This document shows, piece by piece, positions 1-10,664 of a stretch of 64,000 nt of DNA. The position numbers and the translations under genes were made by a program. Source of the DNA: Pseudomonas benzenivorans (GTDB lineage Bacteria; Pseudomonadota; Gammaproteobacteria; Pseudomonadales; Pseudomonadaceae); NCBI RefSeq assembly GCF_024397895.1, contig NZ_CP073346.1:2604001-2668000 (forward strand), written 5' to 3'. How positions within the stretch are numbered: position 1 is the stretch's first letter; every line of letters starts with the position of its first letter. The notes beneath the pieces were generated by a model, which worked only from the letters and a program-made list of their open reading frames with translations, made no database searches and was not told where the DNA came from.

Positions 1-1505
<1,505 letters not shown>

Positions 1506-1552
1506 GCCGCTGTAAACCGTCAGGCTTACGTAGCATCAAGCGATCAAACAAG

Positions 1553-1582
1553 AATCCCCGGCCATCACCGGGGATTTTTTTT
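1553..1582 (+). terminator. gyrB intrinsic terminator
   Basis: A 9-bp perfect stem (AATCCCCGG / CCGGGGATT) with a 6-nt loop runs directly into eight T residues, 48 bp after the gyrB stop. Confidence 0.9.
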
Positions 1583-1703
1583 CATCGGGCTCGGCAGTGC
1601 TGGCGACGCCCACACCGTGTTTGCCTGTTTTGAATCCGGGTGATGAGCGCTGGCAGTCCAGGAAGCCCGGCGAGGTAGCCGATCAGTTGGAATAGCCAGC
1701 ACG

Positions 1704-2312
1704 CTACGCTGAATACTCAGGTAAGCGCTCGCCCTCCAGATCGTAGGCCTGCCCGGTCAGGTTCATCGCGAGGCGGGTTCCCTCGCAAGCGGCGGTCAGC
1801 TCGCCGCCGCAACCCGGGTGAGAGAAACCTATCCGTACCGGTGGAGCTGCTGTATCGAAGTAGTCCACCTCGTACGGAGGAAAGCGTAGGCAATCCTCTG
1901 CGCCGCAGTTAAGGCAGCGAGGATGCGTGTTTCTGGCCGCAAGCGCCTGACGAAGGCGTTGATAGTCGCTCAGTCGCGCCTTGGCCGCCTCGAGCTGGGA
2001 TTCGAGAAAGGGGCGCGCGCTGTCCTTGGGGGTTTTGAACTGCCACCAGCGCTTCCTGGGCGGCGGACTCGTGTCCATCACCCTAAGCCTGGATTGCAGA
2101 TCGGCCAGCTCGTCCTGCAGCTTCACCTCGGCGTCCGCCGAGGGCAACACTTCAATGGCCCGCAGGTCATCACAGCTGTGACACCAGCCCGCGGCCGAGC
2201 TCATCGGTAGCCTTGATTCGCCAGCGAGGTAGTAACCCCTTCCCCAGGTGATTGAGCCTAAGCGCATGAAGCTGCAACTCGTGCATCGGTAGGTCAAAAC
2301 GGGTAGCGACAT
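1704..2312 (-). CDS. Cys-rich zinc-ribbon-like protein of unknown function
   Basis: I do not recognise a family for this 202-residue protein. The start at 2312 is preferred because AAGGAAG lies about 8 bp upstream; an ATG 14 codons further upstream lacks such a site. CxxC pairs occur at the N-terminus (YRCTSC), near residue 45 (CHSC) and near residue 135 (CLNC), with another Cys in HPGCGG, so one or two zinc ribbons are likely. A helical, charged middle (about residues 60-125) with SPPPRKRWW separates them. It points toward gyrB and away from the small RNA gene at 2447. The P. aeruginosa order goes from gyrB directly to plsC, so I infer it was inserted here. Confidence 0.7.
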   Translation of the reverse strand: MSLPVLTYRCTSCSFMRLGSITWGRGYYLAGESRLPMSSAAGWCHSCDDLRAIEVLPSADAEVKLQDELADLQSRLRVMDTSPPPRKRWWQFKTPKDSARPFLESQLEAAKARLSDYQRLRQALAARNTHPRCLNCGAEDCLRFPPYEVDYFDTAAPPVRIGFSHPGCGGELTAACEGTRLAMNLTGQAYDLEGERLPEYSA

Positions 2313-2367
2313 GGTGATCTTCCTTGGGAGGGCCATGGAGCAAGCGTGAGCCACGCAAGTCTGAGCC

Positions 2368-2385
2368 TATAGCCAATGGCTTACA
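2368..2385 (+). promoter_or_regulatory. GacA-type upstream activating sequence (candidate)
   Basis: The sequence TATAGCCAATGGCTTACA fits the Gac/Rsm UAS TGTAAG-N6-CTTACA in the whole right half (6/6) and 3/6 of the left half. Its centre lies about 70 bp before the inferred start of the small RNA at 2447, where such sites sit in rsm genes of pseudomonads. The link is inferred from sequence and spacing. Confidence 0.5.
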
Positions 2386-2434
2386 CGACGCAGAGGAGTT
2401 TGGCGCTATCTCGTCGTCACGGGCTTGATTAATC

Positions 2435-2440
2435 TATACC
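2435..2440 (+). promoter_or_regulatory. -10 element of the small RNA promoter (candidate)
   Basis: TATACC lies 7 bp before the inferred transcript start, with no good -35 hexamer 17 bp upstream. This is what an activator-dependent promoter looks like. Confidence 0.4.
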
Positions 2441-2446
2441 CATCCA

Positions 2447-2550
2447 CTGAGCGAAGGAATCGCTCGGAATCATGGATGATGGGCCATCGCAGGACGCGCC
2501 GACAGGATGTCGAATGGCCAGGAGAAAACCCGCTTCGGCGGGTTTTTTGT
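2447..2550 (+). ncRNA. Rsm-family (RsmX/Y/Z-like) RsmA-sequestering small RNA, candidate
   Basis: About 104 nt ending in an intrinsic terminator. Six GGA motifs are present and four are presented in hairpin loops. GAGCGA/TCGCTC (2449-2465) has loop AGGAA. ATCA/TGAT (2469-2480) has loop TGGA. CGC/GCG (2488-2498) has loop AGGAC. CGACA/TGTCG (2500-2512) has GGA in the loop. The last two hairpins are enclosed by GGCCAT (2482-2487) pairing with ATGGCC (2514-2519). A further AGGA (2520-2523) is single-stranded before the terminator. This is the architecture of RNAs that titrate RsmA/RsmE/CsrA, and a GacA-like site lies upstream. Length is close to the usual 105-130 nt. Which of RsmX, Y or Z it most resembles cannot be decided here. 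An IS element sits in its terminator T-tract. Confidence 0.75.
2525..2550 (+). terminator. terminator of the Rsm-like RNA
   Basis: Stem CCCGC/GCGGG with a TTCG tetraloop is flanked by four A residues and followed by six T residues. The IS1595 insertion begins right after it, and its 8-bp target duplication restores the T-rich tail, so termination should still work. Confidence 0.88.
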
Positions 2551-2551
2551 T
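2544..2551 (+). repeat. IS target-site duplication, left copy
   Basis: TTTTTGTT, identical to 3588-3595. It forms the T-rich tail of the small RNA terminator. Confidence 0.93.
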
Positions 2552-3587
2552 GGCTATGTACCAACGATGTGTTGCGAGTACTAATCTAAACGGCAGGCAT
2601 CCAGTCAGGAGGTCCGTCGATCATGGATACTCAAGCCTTTCACCACTGGCTGGCTCAATTGAGCCAGCTCAGCACCCAGCAGCATTCCACCCTTCATCGA
2701 GCACTGCAGAACCCGCCGGCGACAGAAGTGCTCGATTGCCTGCCGGCGCTGCAGCGTTGCCCGCATTGCCAGACCAATGCGAATCAGCTTGCGCCCTGGG
2801 GTTGGTCGCGCAGTCTGCGCCGCTATCGTTGCCGTAGTTGTCGACGGACTTGCACCGCGCGCTCAGCAACAGGCCTTGCCCGCCTGCACTACCCCGAACG
2901 CTGGAAAGACTACGCCCAGGCACTGATTGACGGGCTTAGCGTGCGCAAGGCGGCCCAGGCATGCGGCATCAGCAAGAACACCGCTTTCCTCTGGAGGCAC
3001 CGCTTCCTGGCTGCAGCGGCTGAGCATCACGCCACGCATGAGGCAGGGATTGTCGAAGTGGATGAGACGTTCTTTCTGGAGTCCTTCAAGGGCCAGAGGC
3101 AGTTGCCTCGACCACCCCGTAAACGAGGTGGGGTGAGCGTGACCCGCGGCACGGGTAAAGACCAGATCCCGGTGATGGTGGTGCGCGACCGGGAGGGCCA
3201 CACCGCTGACTTCAAGTTGGCCAAGCTCGATGCCAATCATGTGCGAGAGGCGTTGATGCCGCTGATCGACCGGGAGGCCGTGCTCTGCAGTGACGGGGCA
3301 GCGGTCTACGCCAGCTTTGCCCGGACACAGGGCATCACCCATCAGGTCGTGCATGCCCGCCCCGGCCAGCGCGTGCGCCAAGGCGCTTTCCATATTCAGA
3401 ACGTCAACGCCTACCACAGCAGCTTGAAGAGCTGGATGACCCGCTTTCACGGCGTGGCCACCCGCTACCTCCCGAATTACCTGGGCTGGCGCCGCATGCT
3501 AGAGCGCTATCAGCGGAATATTCGGCCGGCTCACTGCATTCAGGAGGCGGTAGGCAGAACCCTGCAACACGCTATTGGTACATAGCC
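2552..3587 (+). mobile_element. IS1595-family insertion sequence, complete, 1036 bp
   Basis: Perfect 13-bp terminal inverted repeats GGCTATGTACCAA (2552-2564) and TTGGTACATAGCC (3575-3587) bound one transposase gene. The element is flanked by a perfect 8-bp direct repeat TTTTTGTT (2544-2551 and 3588-3595), the target duplication length of IS1595-family elements. Intact ends, target repeat and reading frame point to a recent and possibly active insertion. Confidence 0.95.
2623..3585 (+). CDS. IS1595-family transposase
   Basis: A 320-residue protein filling the element. The N-terminal zinc ribbon has CPHC (about residue 46) and CRSC (about residue 71). A helix-turn-helix follows near residues 105-125 ([22 protein letters not shown]). 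The catalytic domain shows Asp in VDETFF (about 146), Asp in CSDGAAVY (about 223) and, in the third position, Asn in [13 protein letters not shown] (about 259), the DD(N) variant of this family. The following [18 protein letters not shown] block is also characteristic. The stop codon lies inside the right inverted repeat. AGGAGG lies about 10 bp before the ATG. No frameshift was seen. Confidence 0.95.
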   Translation: MDTQAFHHWLAQLSQLSTQQHSTLHRALQNPPATEVLDCLPALQRCPHCQTNANQLAPWGWSRSLRRYRCRSCRRTCTARSATGLARLHYPERWKDYAQALIDGLSVRKAAQACGISKNTAFLWRHRFLAAAAEHHATHEAGIVEVDETFFLESFKGQRQLPRPPRKRGGVSVTRGTGKDQIPVMVVRDREGHTADFKLAKLDANHVREALMPLIDREAVLCSDGAAVYASFARTQGITHQVVHARPGQRVRQGAFHIQNVNAYHSSLKSWMTRFHGVATRYLPNYLGWRRMLERYQRNIRPAHCIQEAVGRTLQHAIGT

Positions 3588-3595
3588 TTTTTGTT
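3588..3595 (+). repeat. IS target-site duplication, right copy
   Basis: TTTTTGTT, identical to 2544-2551, immediately after the right inverted repeat. The 276 bp from here to the plsC stop hold only a terminator, an AT-rich stretch and one DnaA-box match; I see no gene. Confidence 0.93.
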
Positions 3596-3710
3596 GCCTG
3601 TATGAAAGGGCCAGCCCTGGCCCAGGCACCTCTCCTCTTCAGTCCCGCAAGGGCTAGCTGTGTCTGGGCAGTCTTTGTGGCAAGAGGCTTCTCGGCCTTT
3701 GGCATCAGAC

Positions 3711-3736
3711 GAAAAAGCCGGCTCAAATAGCCGGCT
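3711..3736 (-). terminator. intrinsic terminator for the glyQ-glyS-gmhB-plsC side
   Basis: Two copies of the self-complementary octamer AGCCGGCT (3716-3723 and 3729-3736) form a hairpin with loop ATTTG on the minus strand, followed by TTTTT. It lies 136 bp after the plsC stop, so it may end the leftward transcript. Confidence 0.75.
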
Positions 3737-3855
3737 TCGTTGTGTTTGCAAGAAACTTACCCACTAAAAAGGTAGATTCTGACTATTTGATTTAATACTT
3801 ATTTTTCAGATAGTTAGGATTCATTTTTTGAAGATATCGAGTTTCCTTGCACAGC

Positions 3856-3864
3856 TTATCCACA
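3856..3864 (+). other. perfect DnaA-box match in an AT-rich spacer
   Basis: TTATCCACA fits the consensus TTATNCACA exactly and sits at the end of an AT-rich stretch (about 3755-3840). Only one such box was seen here, so it is not an origin by itself. Confidence 0.5.
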
Positions 3865-3871
3865 GCTGAGC

Positions 3872-4645
3872 TCAGGTTGGCTCGACGGACTCGGTGGGCG
3901 TCGCATCAGCGCGGAGCGCGCCGATCTCGCGCTGCGCCTGGGCGACCCAGGCAAAGGCGCGGTCGTTCAGCTCGGCGATCGCCCGGGGGCCGCTGCCTTC
4001 GGCATGCAGGGACGGGCCTATGACGACCTGGATGGTGCCCGGCCTCTTGCCCCAACCCTCCTTTGGCCAGAACTCGCCGGCGTTGTGCGCCACCGGCAGT
4101 ACCGGCAGGTTGGCGTTGACCGCGAGGGCCGCACCGCCGCGGGAGAACTTGCCGATCTGTCCGGCGGGGATGCGCGTGCCTTCAGGAAAAATCAGTACCC
4201 AGGCGCCCTTCTGCAGGCGCTCGTGGCCCTGCTTGGCGAGCTGCTTGAGCGCCGCCTTGGGGTTGTTGCGGTCAATCGCGATAGGGCTGAGCATGGCCAT
4301 TGCCCAGCCGAAGAACGGTATGTGCAGGAGCTCGCGTTTGAGCACCTGGCTAAGCGGTTCGAACAGCGCGGAGAGGAAGAAGGTTTCCCAGGTGCTCTGG
4401 TGCTTGGCGAGGATCACGCACGGCTGCCGCGGGATGTTCTCCAGGCCTTTCACTTCATAGCGAATGCCGACCAGCACCTTGGCTAGCCAGACGGCGAAGC
4501 GGCACCAGGTCTGGTTGACGAAGCGGTAGCGGGCGCGAAACGGCAGCAATGGCGCGACGAAAACGCTGAGGATGCACCAGAAGCAGGCGCTCAGCGCCAA
4601 CAGCAGGTAAAAAAGGGCGGTTCTAACGGACTGCACTGGCGACAT
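3872..4645 (-). CDS. plsC: 1-acyl-sn-glycerol-3-phosphate acyltransferase
   Basis: Converts lysophosphatidic acid to phosphatidic acid at the inner membrane in phospholipid synthesis. The 257-residue protein starts at 4645, where MSPVQSVRTALFY leads into an N-terminal hydrophobic segment (about residues 8-35). The longer frame upstream runs into gmhB and is rejected. The acyltransferase HX4D/E motif is KHQSTWE (about residue 83) and the glycerophosphate-binding motif is FPEGTR (about residue 155). The gene lies 35 bp downstream of gmhB, so cotranscription is likely. Confidence 0.93.
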   Translation of the reverse strand: MSPVQSVRTALFYLLLALSACFWCILSVFVAPLLPFRARYRFVNQTWCRFAVWLAKVLVGIRYEVKGLENIPRQPCVILAKHQSTWETFFLSALFEPLSQVLKRELLHIPFFGWAMAMLSPIAIDRNNPKAALKQLAKQGHERLQKGAWVLIFPEGTRIPAGQIGKFSRGGAALAVNANLPVLPVAHNAGEFWPKEGWGKRPGTIQVVIGPSLHAEGSGPRAIAELNDRAFAWVAQAQREIGALRADATPTESVEPT

Positions 4646-4680
4646 AGGAGCTTTACCGTGGCAGGTCGGAGCCTGCGTTA

Positions 4681-5211
4681 TCAGGAGAGGAGATGGTCGG
4701 CGACCGCCGCCATATCCTCGAATACCAGGGTTCCCGCTGGCAATGTTTTGGCCAGGGTACGTTGGCCCTTGCCGGTCTTGACCAATACGGGCTGACAATC
4801 GACGGCGCGGGCGGCTTCGAGGTCACCGCTGCTGTCGCCGACGAACCAGACACCGGCCAGCGGGAGCCCGTAGTGCGCGGCAATGGCCTTGAGCATGCCG
4901 GGCCTGGGCTTGCGGCAGTCGCAGCCGTCGTCCGGCCCGTGCGGGCAATGAACGATCAGGCCGACTTCTCCGCCCTGCTCCGCCACCATCTGGCGCAGGC
5001 GGGCGTGCATCGCCTCCAGGGTCGGCAAGTCATAGTAGCCACGGGCCAGGCCCGACTGGTTGGTGGCCACCGCCACGGTCCAGCCGGCCCTGGACAGGCG
5101 CGCGATGGCTTCGATGGCTCCCGGCAGTGGAATCCACTCCTCGAGGCTCTTGATGTAGGCGTCGGAGTCGTGATTGATCACGCCGTCGCGGTCGAGAATC
5201 AGTAGTTTCAT
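4681..5211 (-). CDS. gmhB: D-glycero-beta-D-manno-heptose-1,7-bisphosphate 7-phosphatase
   Basis: Removes the 7-phosphate during ADP-heptose synthesis for the LPS inner core. It is a HAD-superfamily protein of 176 residues. MKLLILDRDGVINHDSD carries the nucleophile and general-acid Asp pair at the N-terminus, NQSG (about residue 51) is motif II, and GDSSGDLEAA (about residue 130) is the metal-binding motif IV. The zinc loop CPHGPDDGCDCRKPRPGM, typical of GmhB, is complete. The start at 5211 puts the catalytic motif at the very N-terminus as in the family; the 19-codon upstream extension lacks support. Confidence 0.95.
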   Translation of the reverse strand: MKLLILDRDGVINHDSDAYIKSLEEWIPLPGAIEAIARLSRAGWTVAVATNQSGLARGYYDLPTLEAMHARLRQMVAEQGGEVGLIVHCPHGPDDGCDCRKPRPGMLKAIAAHYGLPLAGVWFVGDSSGDLEAARAVDCQPVLVKTGKGQRTLAKTLPAGTLVFEDMAAVADHLLS

Positions 5212-5286
5212 ATCCAAAGCTTCGTGTGGCGGAGCGTGGCGGCCGAGGCCGTAAACCTTGGCCGCCACGCCCGTCCTGGCCGGGGC

Positions 5287-7337
5287 TCAGCCCAGCACGG
5301 AGATATCGGCGACGCCGAGGAACAGGCCGCGCAGACGCGCCAGCAGCGCGTAGCGGTTGGCCCGCACGGCCGGCTCGTCGGCGTTGACCAGTACCGCCTC
5401 GAAGAAGCTGTCGACCGGCTCGCGCAGGCTGGCCAGGTGCTCCAGCGCTTCGCGGTAGCAACGGGCGGCCGCCATGGGCAGGACCGCCTGCTCGGCGTTT
5501 GCCACGGCCTCGGCCAGGGCCTGTTCGGCGGGCTCCTGCAGCAGTGCGGCGTCGACCTGGGCCGGCACCTCGCCGTCGAACTTGCTCAGCAGGTTGGACA
5601 CGCGCTTGTTCGCCGCAGCCAGGGCTTCGGCTTCGCTGCGGGCACGGAAGGCCTGGACCGCCTGCACGCGCTGGTCGAAGTCGAGCGGTGCGCTCGGGTT
5701 GAGGGCGCGCACCGACTGGTACACCGCCACATCCACACCCTCGTCCTCGTAGCGGGCACGCAGGCGGTCGAAGACGAAGTCCTGCACCTGGGCGGCCAGG
5801 CCGTCGGCCTTGACCTTGTCGCCGAACTGCTCGATGGCGAAGGCCACGGCATCGTTCAGATCCAGGTCCAGGCCCTTCTCGATGAGGATGCGCAGCACGC
5901 CCAGGGCAGCGCGACGCAGGGCGTAGGGGTCCTTGCTGCCGGTGGGCAGCATGCCGATGCCGAAGATGCCGACCAGGGTGTCGAGCTTGTCGGCCAAGGC
6001 CACGGCGGCGCCAGTCAGGGTGCTCGGCAGTTCGGCCCCTGCCCCGCGCGGCATGTACTGTTCGTTCAGCGCCAGGGCGACGTCCTCGGCCTCGCCGTCG
6101 TGCTTGGCGTAGTAGTAGCCGGCGATGCCCTGCATCTCCGGGAACTCGCCGACCATCTCGCTGGCCAGGTCGCACTTGCAGAGGATGCCGGCACGGGCGG
6201 CACGCTCGGCGTCGCCGCCGGTCCGCTCGGCGATAAAGGCCGCAAGCCTGGAAACACGCTGGGCTTTCTCGAAGACCGAGCCGAGCTGGGCCTGGAACAC
6301 CACACCGGCCAGGCGCTGGTTGAAGTGTTCCAGCGGCTGCTTCTTGTCCTGCTTGAAGAAGAACTCGGCGTCGGTCAGGCGCGGGCGCACCACCTTCTCG
6401 TTGCCCGAGATGATCTGCGCCGGGTCCTTGCTCTCGACGTTGGCCACGGTGATGAAGCGCGGCAGCAGCTTGCCTTCGGCGTCCAGCAGGCAGAAGTACT
6501 TCTGGTTGTCCTGCATGGTGGTGATCAGGGCTTCCTGGGGCACCTCGAGGAAGCGCTCCTCGAAGGAGCAGACCAGCGGCACCGGCCACTCGACCAGGGC
6601 GCTGACCTCATCGAGCAGCGCCGGCGGCACGATGGCGCTGCCCTGCTGCTCGGCGGCCAACTCGTCGATGCGCCGGGCGATCAGCTCGCGGCGCTCGCTG
6701 AAGTCGGCCAGCACGTAGGCGCTGCGCAGGTCTTCCAGATAGGTCGCCGGTGTGCTGATGCGCACCTTGCTCGGGCTGTGGAAACGGTGGCCACGGGACT
6801 CGCGGCCGGCCTTCTGGGCGAGGATTTCGCAGTCGATCACGTTGTCGCCGAACAGCATCACCAGCCACTGGGTCGGGCGCACGAATTCATCGCGGCGGGC
6901 GGCCCAGCGCATGCGTTTGGGAATCGGCAGTTCGTTCAGCGAGGCCTCGACGATCGCCGGCAGTAAGGCGCTGGCCGGTTGCCCCGGAATGCGCTGGGTG
7001 TAGCGCAATTTGGGGCCGCTCTGGTCGATCTCGGCGAGCTCGACCCCGCACTTCTTGGCGAAGCCCAGGGCGGCCTGGGTCGGTTCGCCGGCGGCGTTGA
7101 AGGCGGCCTGCAGCGGCGGGCCGTCGAGGTTGTGGCTGCGATCGGGCTGCTGGCTGGCCAGCTGGTCGATCTGCACCGCCAGGCGGCGCGGCGCGGCGTA
7201 CATGCGGCTGGCCTGGTAGTCGAGGCCGGCGGCCTTGAGGCCCTTTTCGATGCCGGCCAGGAAGGCCTCGCCGAGGCTCTTCAGGGCTTTCGGCGGCAGC
7301 TCTTCGGTGCCCAGTTCGACGAGGAAATCCAATGCAC

Positions 7338-7341
<4 letters not shown>
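5287..7341 (-). CDS. glyS: glycine--tRNA ligase, beta subunit
   Basis: A 684-residue subunit of the bacterial alpha2-beta2 glycyl-tRNA synthetase. The beta subunit binds tRNA-Gly and is needed for aminoacylation by the alpha subunit. The family N-terminus ([17 protein letters not shown]) and the conserved PIPKRMRW segment (about residue 150) are present, and the C-terminal third corresponds to the DALR-type anticodon-binding region. The start codon overlaps the glyQ stop by 4 bp (ATGA), indicating translational coupling. Full length, no irregularity. Confidence 0.97.
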
Positions 7342-8285
<944 letters not shown>

Positions 8286-8368
8286 GAAAAATTCACCTGT
8301 TGAGGCTGCGACAGAAAGGGCGGGAGTATACCCCAATCCGTACAGCCTCCACTGCCCGGGAAGGCCTT

Positions 8369-8923
8369 ATGCCACGCTGCTTCTGGTGCACCGAAGACCC
8401 GCTCTACCAAGCTTACCACGACCAGGAATGGGGGGTGCCGCAGCGCGATCCCCAGGCCCTGTTCGAGTTGCTGCTGCTGGAAGGATTCCAGGCCGGCCTG
8501 TCCTGGATCACCGTGCTGAAGAAGCGTGCGCGCTATCGCGAGGTGCTGTTCGGCTTCGACCCCGAGCGCCTGGCGCAGCTGAGTGACGAGGAGATCGAGC
8601 GGCTGATGCAGGACCCGGGCATCATCCGCAACCGTCTCAAGCTCAGGGCTGCGCGGCAGAACGCCCAGGCCTGGCTCAGGCTGGAGGACCCGGTGGGGCT
8701 GCTCTGGTCGTTCGTCGGTGGCGCGCCCAAGATCAACCACTTCAGCGAGCGCAGCCAGGTGCCTGGCGCCACCGCCGACGCCGAGGCCATGAGCCGTGCG
8801 CTGAAGAAGGCCGGTTTCACCTTCGTCGGGCCGACCATTTGCTACGCCTACATGCAGGCCGCCGGCATGGTCATGGACCACACCACCGACTGCGACCGCT
8901 ACGCCGCGCTGATCGCGAGCTGA
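8369..8923 (+). CDS. tag: DNA-3-methyladenine glycosylase I
   Basis: Excises 3-methyladenine from alkylated DNA. The 184-residue length matches the family. Zinc ligands typical of Tag are visible: Cys in PRCFWC at the N-terminus, His in YHDQEWG (about residue 17), and His and Cys in MDHTTDCDRY near the C-terminus. The GLSWITVLKKR helix-hairpin region (about residue 45) is conserved. GGGAAGG lies just upstream of the ATG at 8369; the longer upstream frame overlaps the glyQ promoter region and is rejected. Confidence 0.95.
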   Translation: MPRCFWCTEDPLYQAYHDQEWGVPQRDPQALFELLLLEGFQAGLSWITVLKKRARYREVLFGFDPERLAQLSDEEIERLMQDPGIIRNRLKLRAARQNAQAWLRLEDPVGLLWSFVGGAPKINHFSERSQVPGATADAEAMSRALKKAGFTFVGPTICYAYMQAAGMVMDHTTDCDRYAALIAS

Positions 8924-9020
8924 GCGTGTCGAGGGCGGTGCCGCTCGAGCCGCAGCTCCAACCTGCATGGCGGCCACCGGCGTGGTTACAATAGGCCCTT
9001 TGCGATTTCTGGAGTTGCCT

Positions 9021-9908
9021 GTGGAGAAGCTCAAAGGAGCCCTGGTGGTGGGCTTTCTGTACCTGCTCGCGCTGTTGCCCTGGCGCGCCGTGCAAGGCCT
9101 GGGGGCGGCCATCGGCTGGCTGATGTGGAAGCTGCCCAACGGCTCGCGCGACGTCGCCAGCATCAACCTGAGCAAGTGCTTCCCGGAGCTGGATGCGGCG
9201 GCCCATCGGCGCCTGTTGCGCGACACCCTGGCGGACATCGGCAAGACCCTGACCGAGAGCGCCTGCGCCTGGGTGTGGCCGGCGCAGAAGTCGTTGGCCC
9301 TGGTGCGCGAAGTCGAGGGCCTGGAGGTGCTGCAGCAGGCCCTGGCTTCCGGCAAGGGAGTGGTGGGCATCACCAGCCACCTGGGCAACTGGGAGGTGCT
9401 CAACCACTTCTACTGCGCCCAGTGCAAGCCGGTCATCTTCTACCGTCCGCCCAAGCTCAAGGCGGTGGACGAGCTGCTGGCCCGGCAGCGGGCGCAGATG
9501 GGCAACCGGGTGGCGCCCTCGACCAAGGAGGGCATCCTCAGCGTCATCAAGGAGGTGCGCCGCGGCGGCGCCGTGGGGATTCCCGCCGACCCCGAACCAA
9601 GCCTGTCGTCCGGCGTGTTCGTGCCCTTCTGTGGCGTGCCGGCCCTGACCAGCAAGTTCGTGCCCGGCATGCTCGCCGGCGGCAAGGCGCTGGGGGTGTT
9701 CCTGCACGCCGTGCGGCTGGACGATGGCAGCGGCTACAAGGTCGTGCTCGAGGCCGCCCCCGAAGGCATGTACAGCGAGAAGGTCGAGGAAAGCGTGGCG
9801 GCCATGAGTGCGGTGATCGAGCGTTACGTGCGTCGCTACCCGAGCCAGTACATGTGGAGCATGAAGCGCTTCAAGAAGCGTCCGCCAGGCGAAAAGAAGT
9901 GGTACTAG
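9021..9908 (+). CDS. htrB: LpxL/HtrB-family lipid A secondary acyltransferase
   Basis: A 295-residue inner-membrane acyltransferase that adds a secondary acyl chain, usually laurate, to lipid A. The GTG at 9021 has CTGGAG 5-6 bp upstream and gives a product that starts with charged residues and a single hydrophobic helix (about residues 5-30). The HX4E catalytic motif is SHLGNWE (about residue 117). The gene at this position in P. aeruginosa (PA0011) has been described as an HtrB-type lauroyltransferase; transfer of that name is by position and family. Whether the product is 2-hydroxylated cannot be told from this gene. Confidence 0.85.
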   Translation: MEKLKGALVVGFLYLLALLPWRAVQGLGAAIGWLMWKLPNGSRDVASINLSKCFPELDAAAHRRLLRDTLADIGKTLTESACAWVWPAQKSLALVREVEGLEVLQQALASGKGVVGITSHLGNWEVLNHFYCAQCKPVIFYRPPKLKAVDELLARQRAQMGNRVAPSTKEGILSVIKEVRRGGAVGIPADPEPSLSSGVFVPFCGVPALTSKFVPGMLAGGKALGVFLHAVRLDDGSGYKVVLEAAPEGMYSEKVEESVAAMSAVIERYVRRYPSQYMWSMKRFKKRPPGEKKWY

Positions 9909-10031
9909 CGGCGCACTCGCGCTGAAGCGGTGGAAAAATCCCTCTGTCTGAGGTTTTTCTGCCGGCCCCGCTGGGCTTGGCGGGCATCTTGCGCTATTAA
10001 CTCTGAAGCCCAGTCGAGGAATGTCGCCCCT

Positions 10032-10295
10032 ATGCCCAACCAGCGCCAACACATCCGCACGTCGATGAAGTGCCGAATCAAGATCTGTCATCCGAGCTTC
10101 GGTGAGCTGGTGGCCCAGACTCGGGACCTGTCCGACGGCGGGGTCTACGTCAAGCACCCGCAACTGGCCGCCCTGGAGGCTGGCACTCGGGTCACCGGGC
10201 AGGTTCAGGACCTGCCGATCGAAGCACCGGTGCTGGAAATGGAAGTGATGCGCGTGGACAGCGAGGGGGTCGGCCTGCGTTTCGTCGAGGACTGA
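10032..10295 (+). CDS. PilZ-domain protein, likely c-di-GMP binding
   Basis: An 87-residue single-domain protein. Both cyclic-di-GMP ligand motifs are present: RQHIR (RxxxR, residues 5-9) and DLSDGG (D/NxSxxG, about residue 34). It is therefore expected to bind c-di-GMP and act as a small effector; the target is unknown. The start at 10032 places RxxxR at the N-terminus, as is normal. It converges on the TPR gene with only 3 bp between the stop codons. Confidence 0.88.
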   Translation: MPNQRQHIRTSMKCRIKICHPSFGELVAQTRDLSDGGVYVKHPQLAALEAGTRVTGQVQDLPIEAPVLEMEVMRVDSEGVGLRFVED

Positions 10296-10298
10296 GGC

Positions 10299-10619
10299 TC
10301 AGTCCTGCGGCGCCTGGCGCTGCAAACGCTTGAGAAACACCGTCATCTCCTTCTCCGCCTGCTTGTCGCCGTGGCCCTGGGCCGCGGCGATGCCCTGTTG
10401 CCAGGCCTGTTCGGCGCCCTGCCGGTCGCCCAGTTCCAGGCACGCCTTGCCCAGCAGCTTCCAGGCCGCCGAGTAGGCCGGATCGTGCTCCACACAGCGC
10501 TGAAAGTGCTCGGCGGCGCGGGCGAATTCGCCGGCATCCAGATAGCCCTTGCCCAGGCCGAAGCGCAGCAGGGCGTTATCCATGCCCTGTGCCAGCATTT
10601 TCTCAAGGGATTCCAACAT
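10299..10619 (-). CDS. small tetratricopeptide-repeat protein
   Basis: 106 residues containing two recognisable TPR units (NALLRFGLGKGYLDAGEFARAAEHF, about 14-38, and SAAWKLLGKACLELGDRQGAEQAW, about 49-72; the repeats are the evidence). No signal peptide, so a cytoplasmic adaptor is likely. GGAG lies 5 bp before the ATG. It is separated from trkA by 46 bp on the same strand, leaving cotranscription possible. Function unknown. Confidence 0.8.
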   Translation of the reverse strand: MLESLEKMLAQGMDNALLRFGLGKGYLDAGEFARAAEHFQRCVEHDPAYSAAWKLLGKACLELGDRQGAEQAWQQGIAAAQGHGDKQAEKEMTVFLKRLQRQAPQD

Positions 10620-10664
10620 GGCGACTCCGGACTCCGAATGGGCTGGGGATTGTTCGGCAATCCC

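Noticed and set aside
2472-2837. Plus-strand open frame across the small RNA and IS left end
   Set aside because: It crosses the IS boundary and the terminator and overlaps the transposase in another frame, so it cannot be an old gene.
2552-3587. Possibility that the IS disrupted a protein-coding gene
   Set aside because: The target duplication lies in a terminator T-tract and no split frame can be joined across the element.
3755-3866. Replication origin
   Set aside because: Only one DnaA box is seen and Pseudomonas oriC is expected on the other side of gyrB, next to dnaA.
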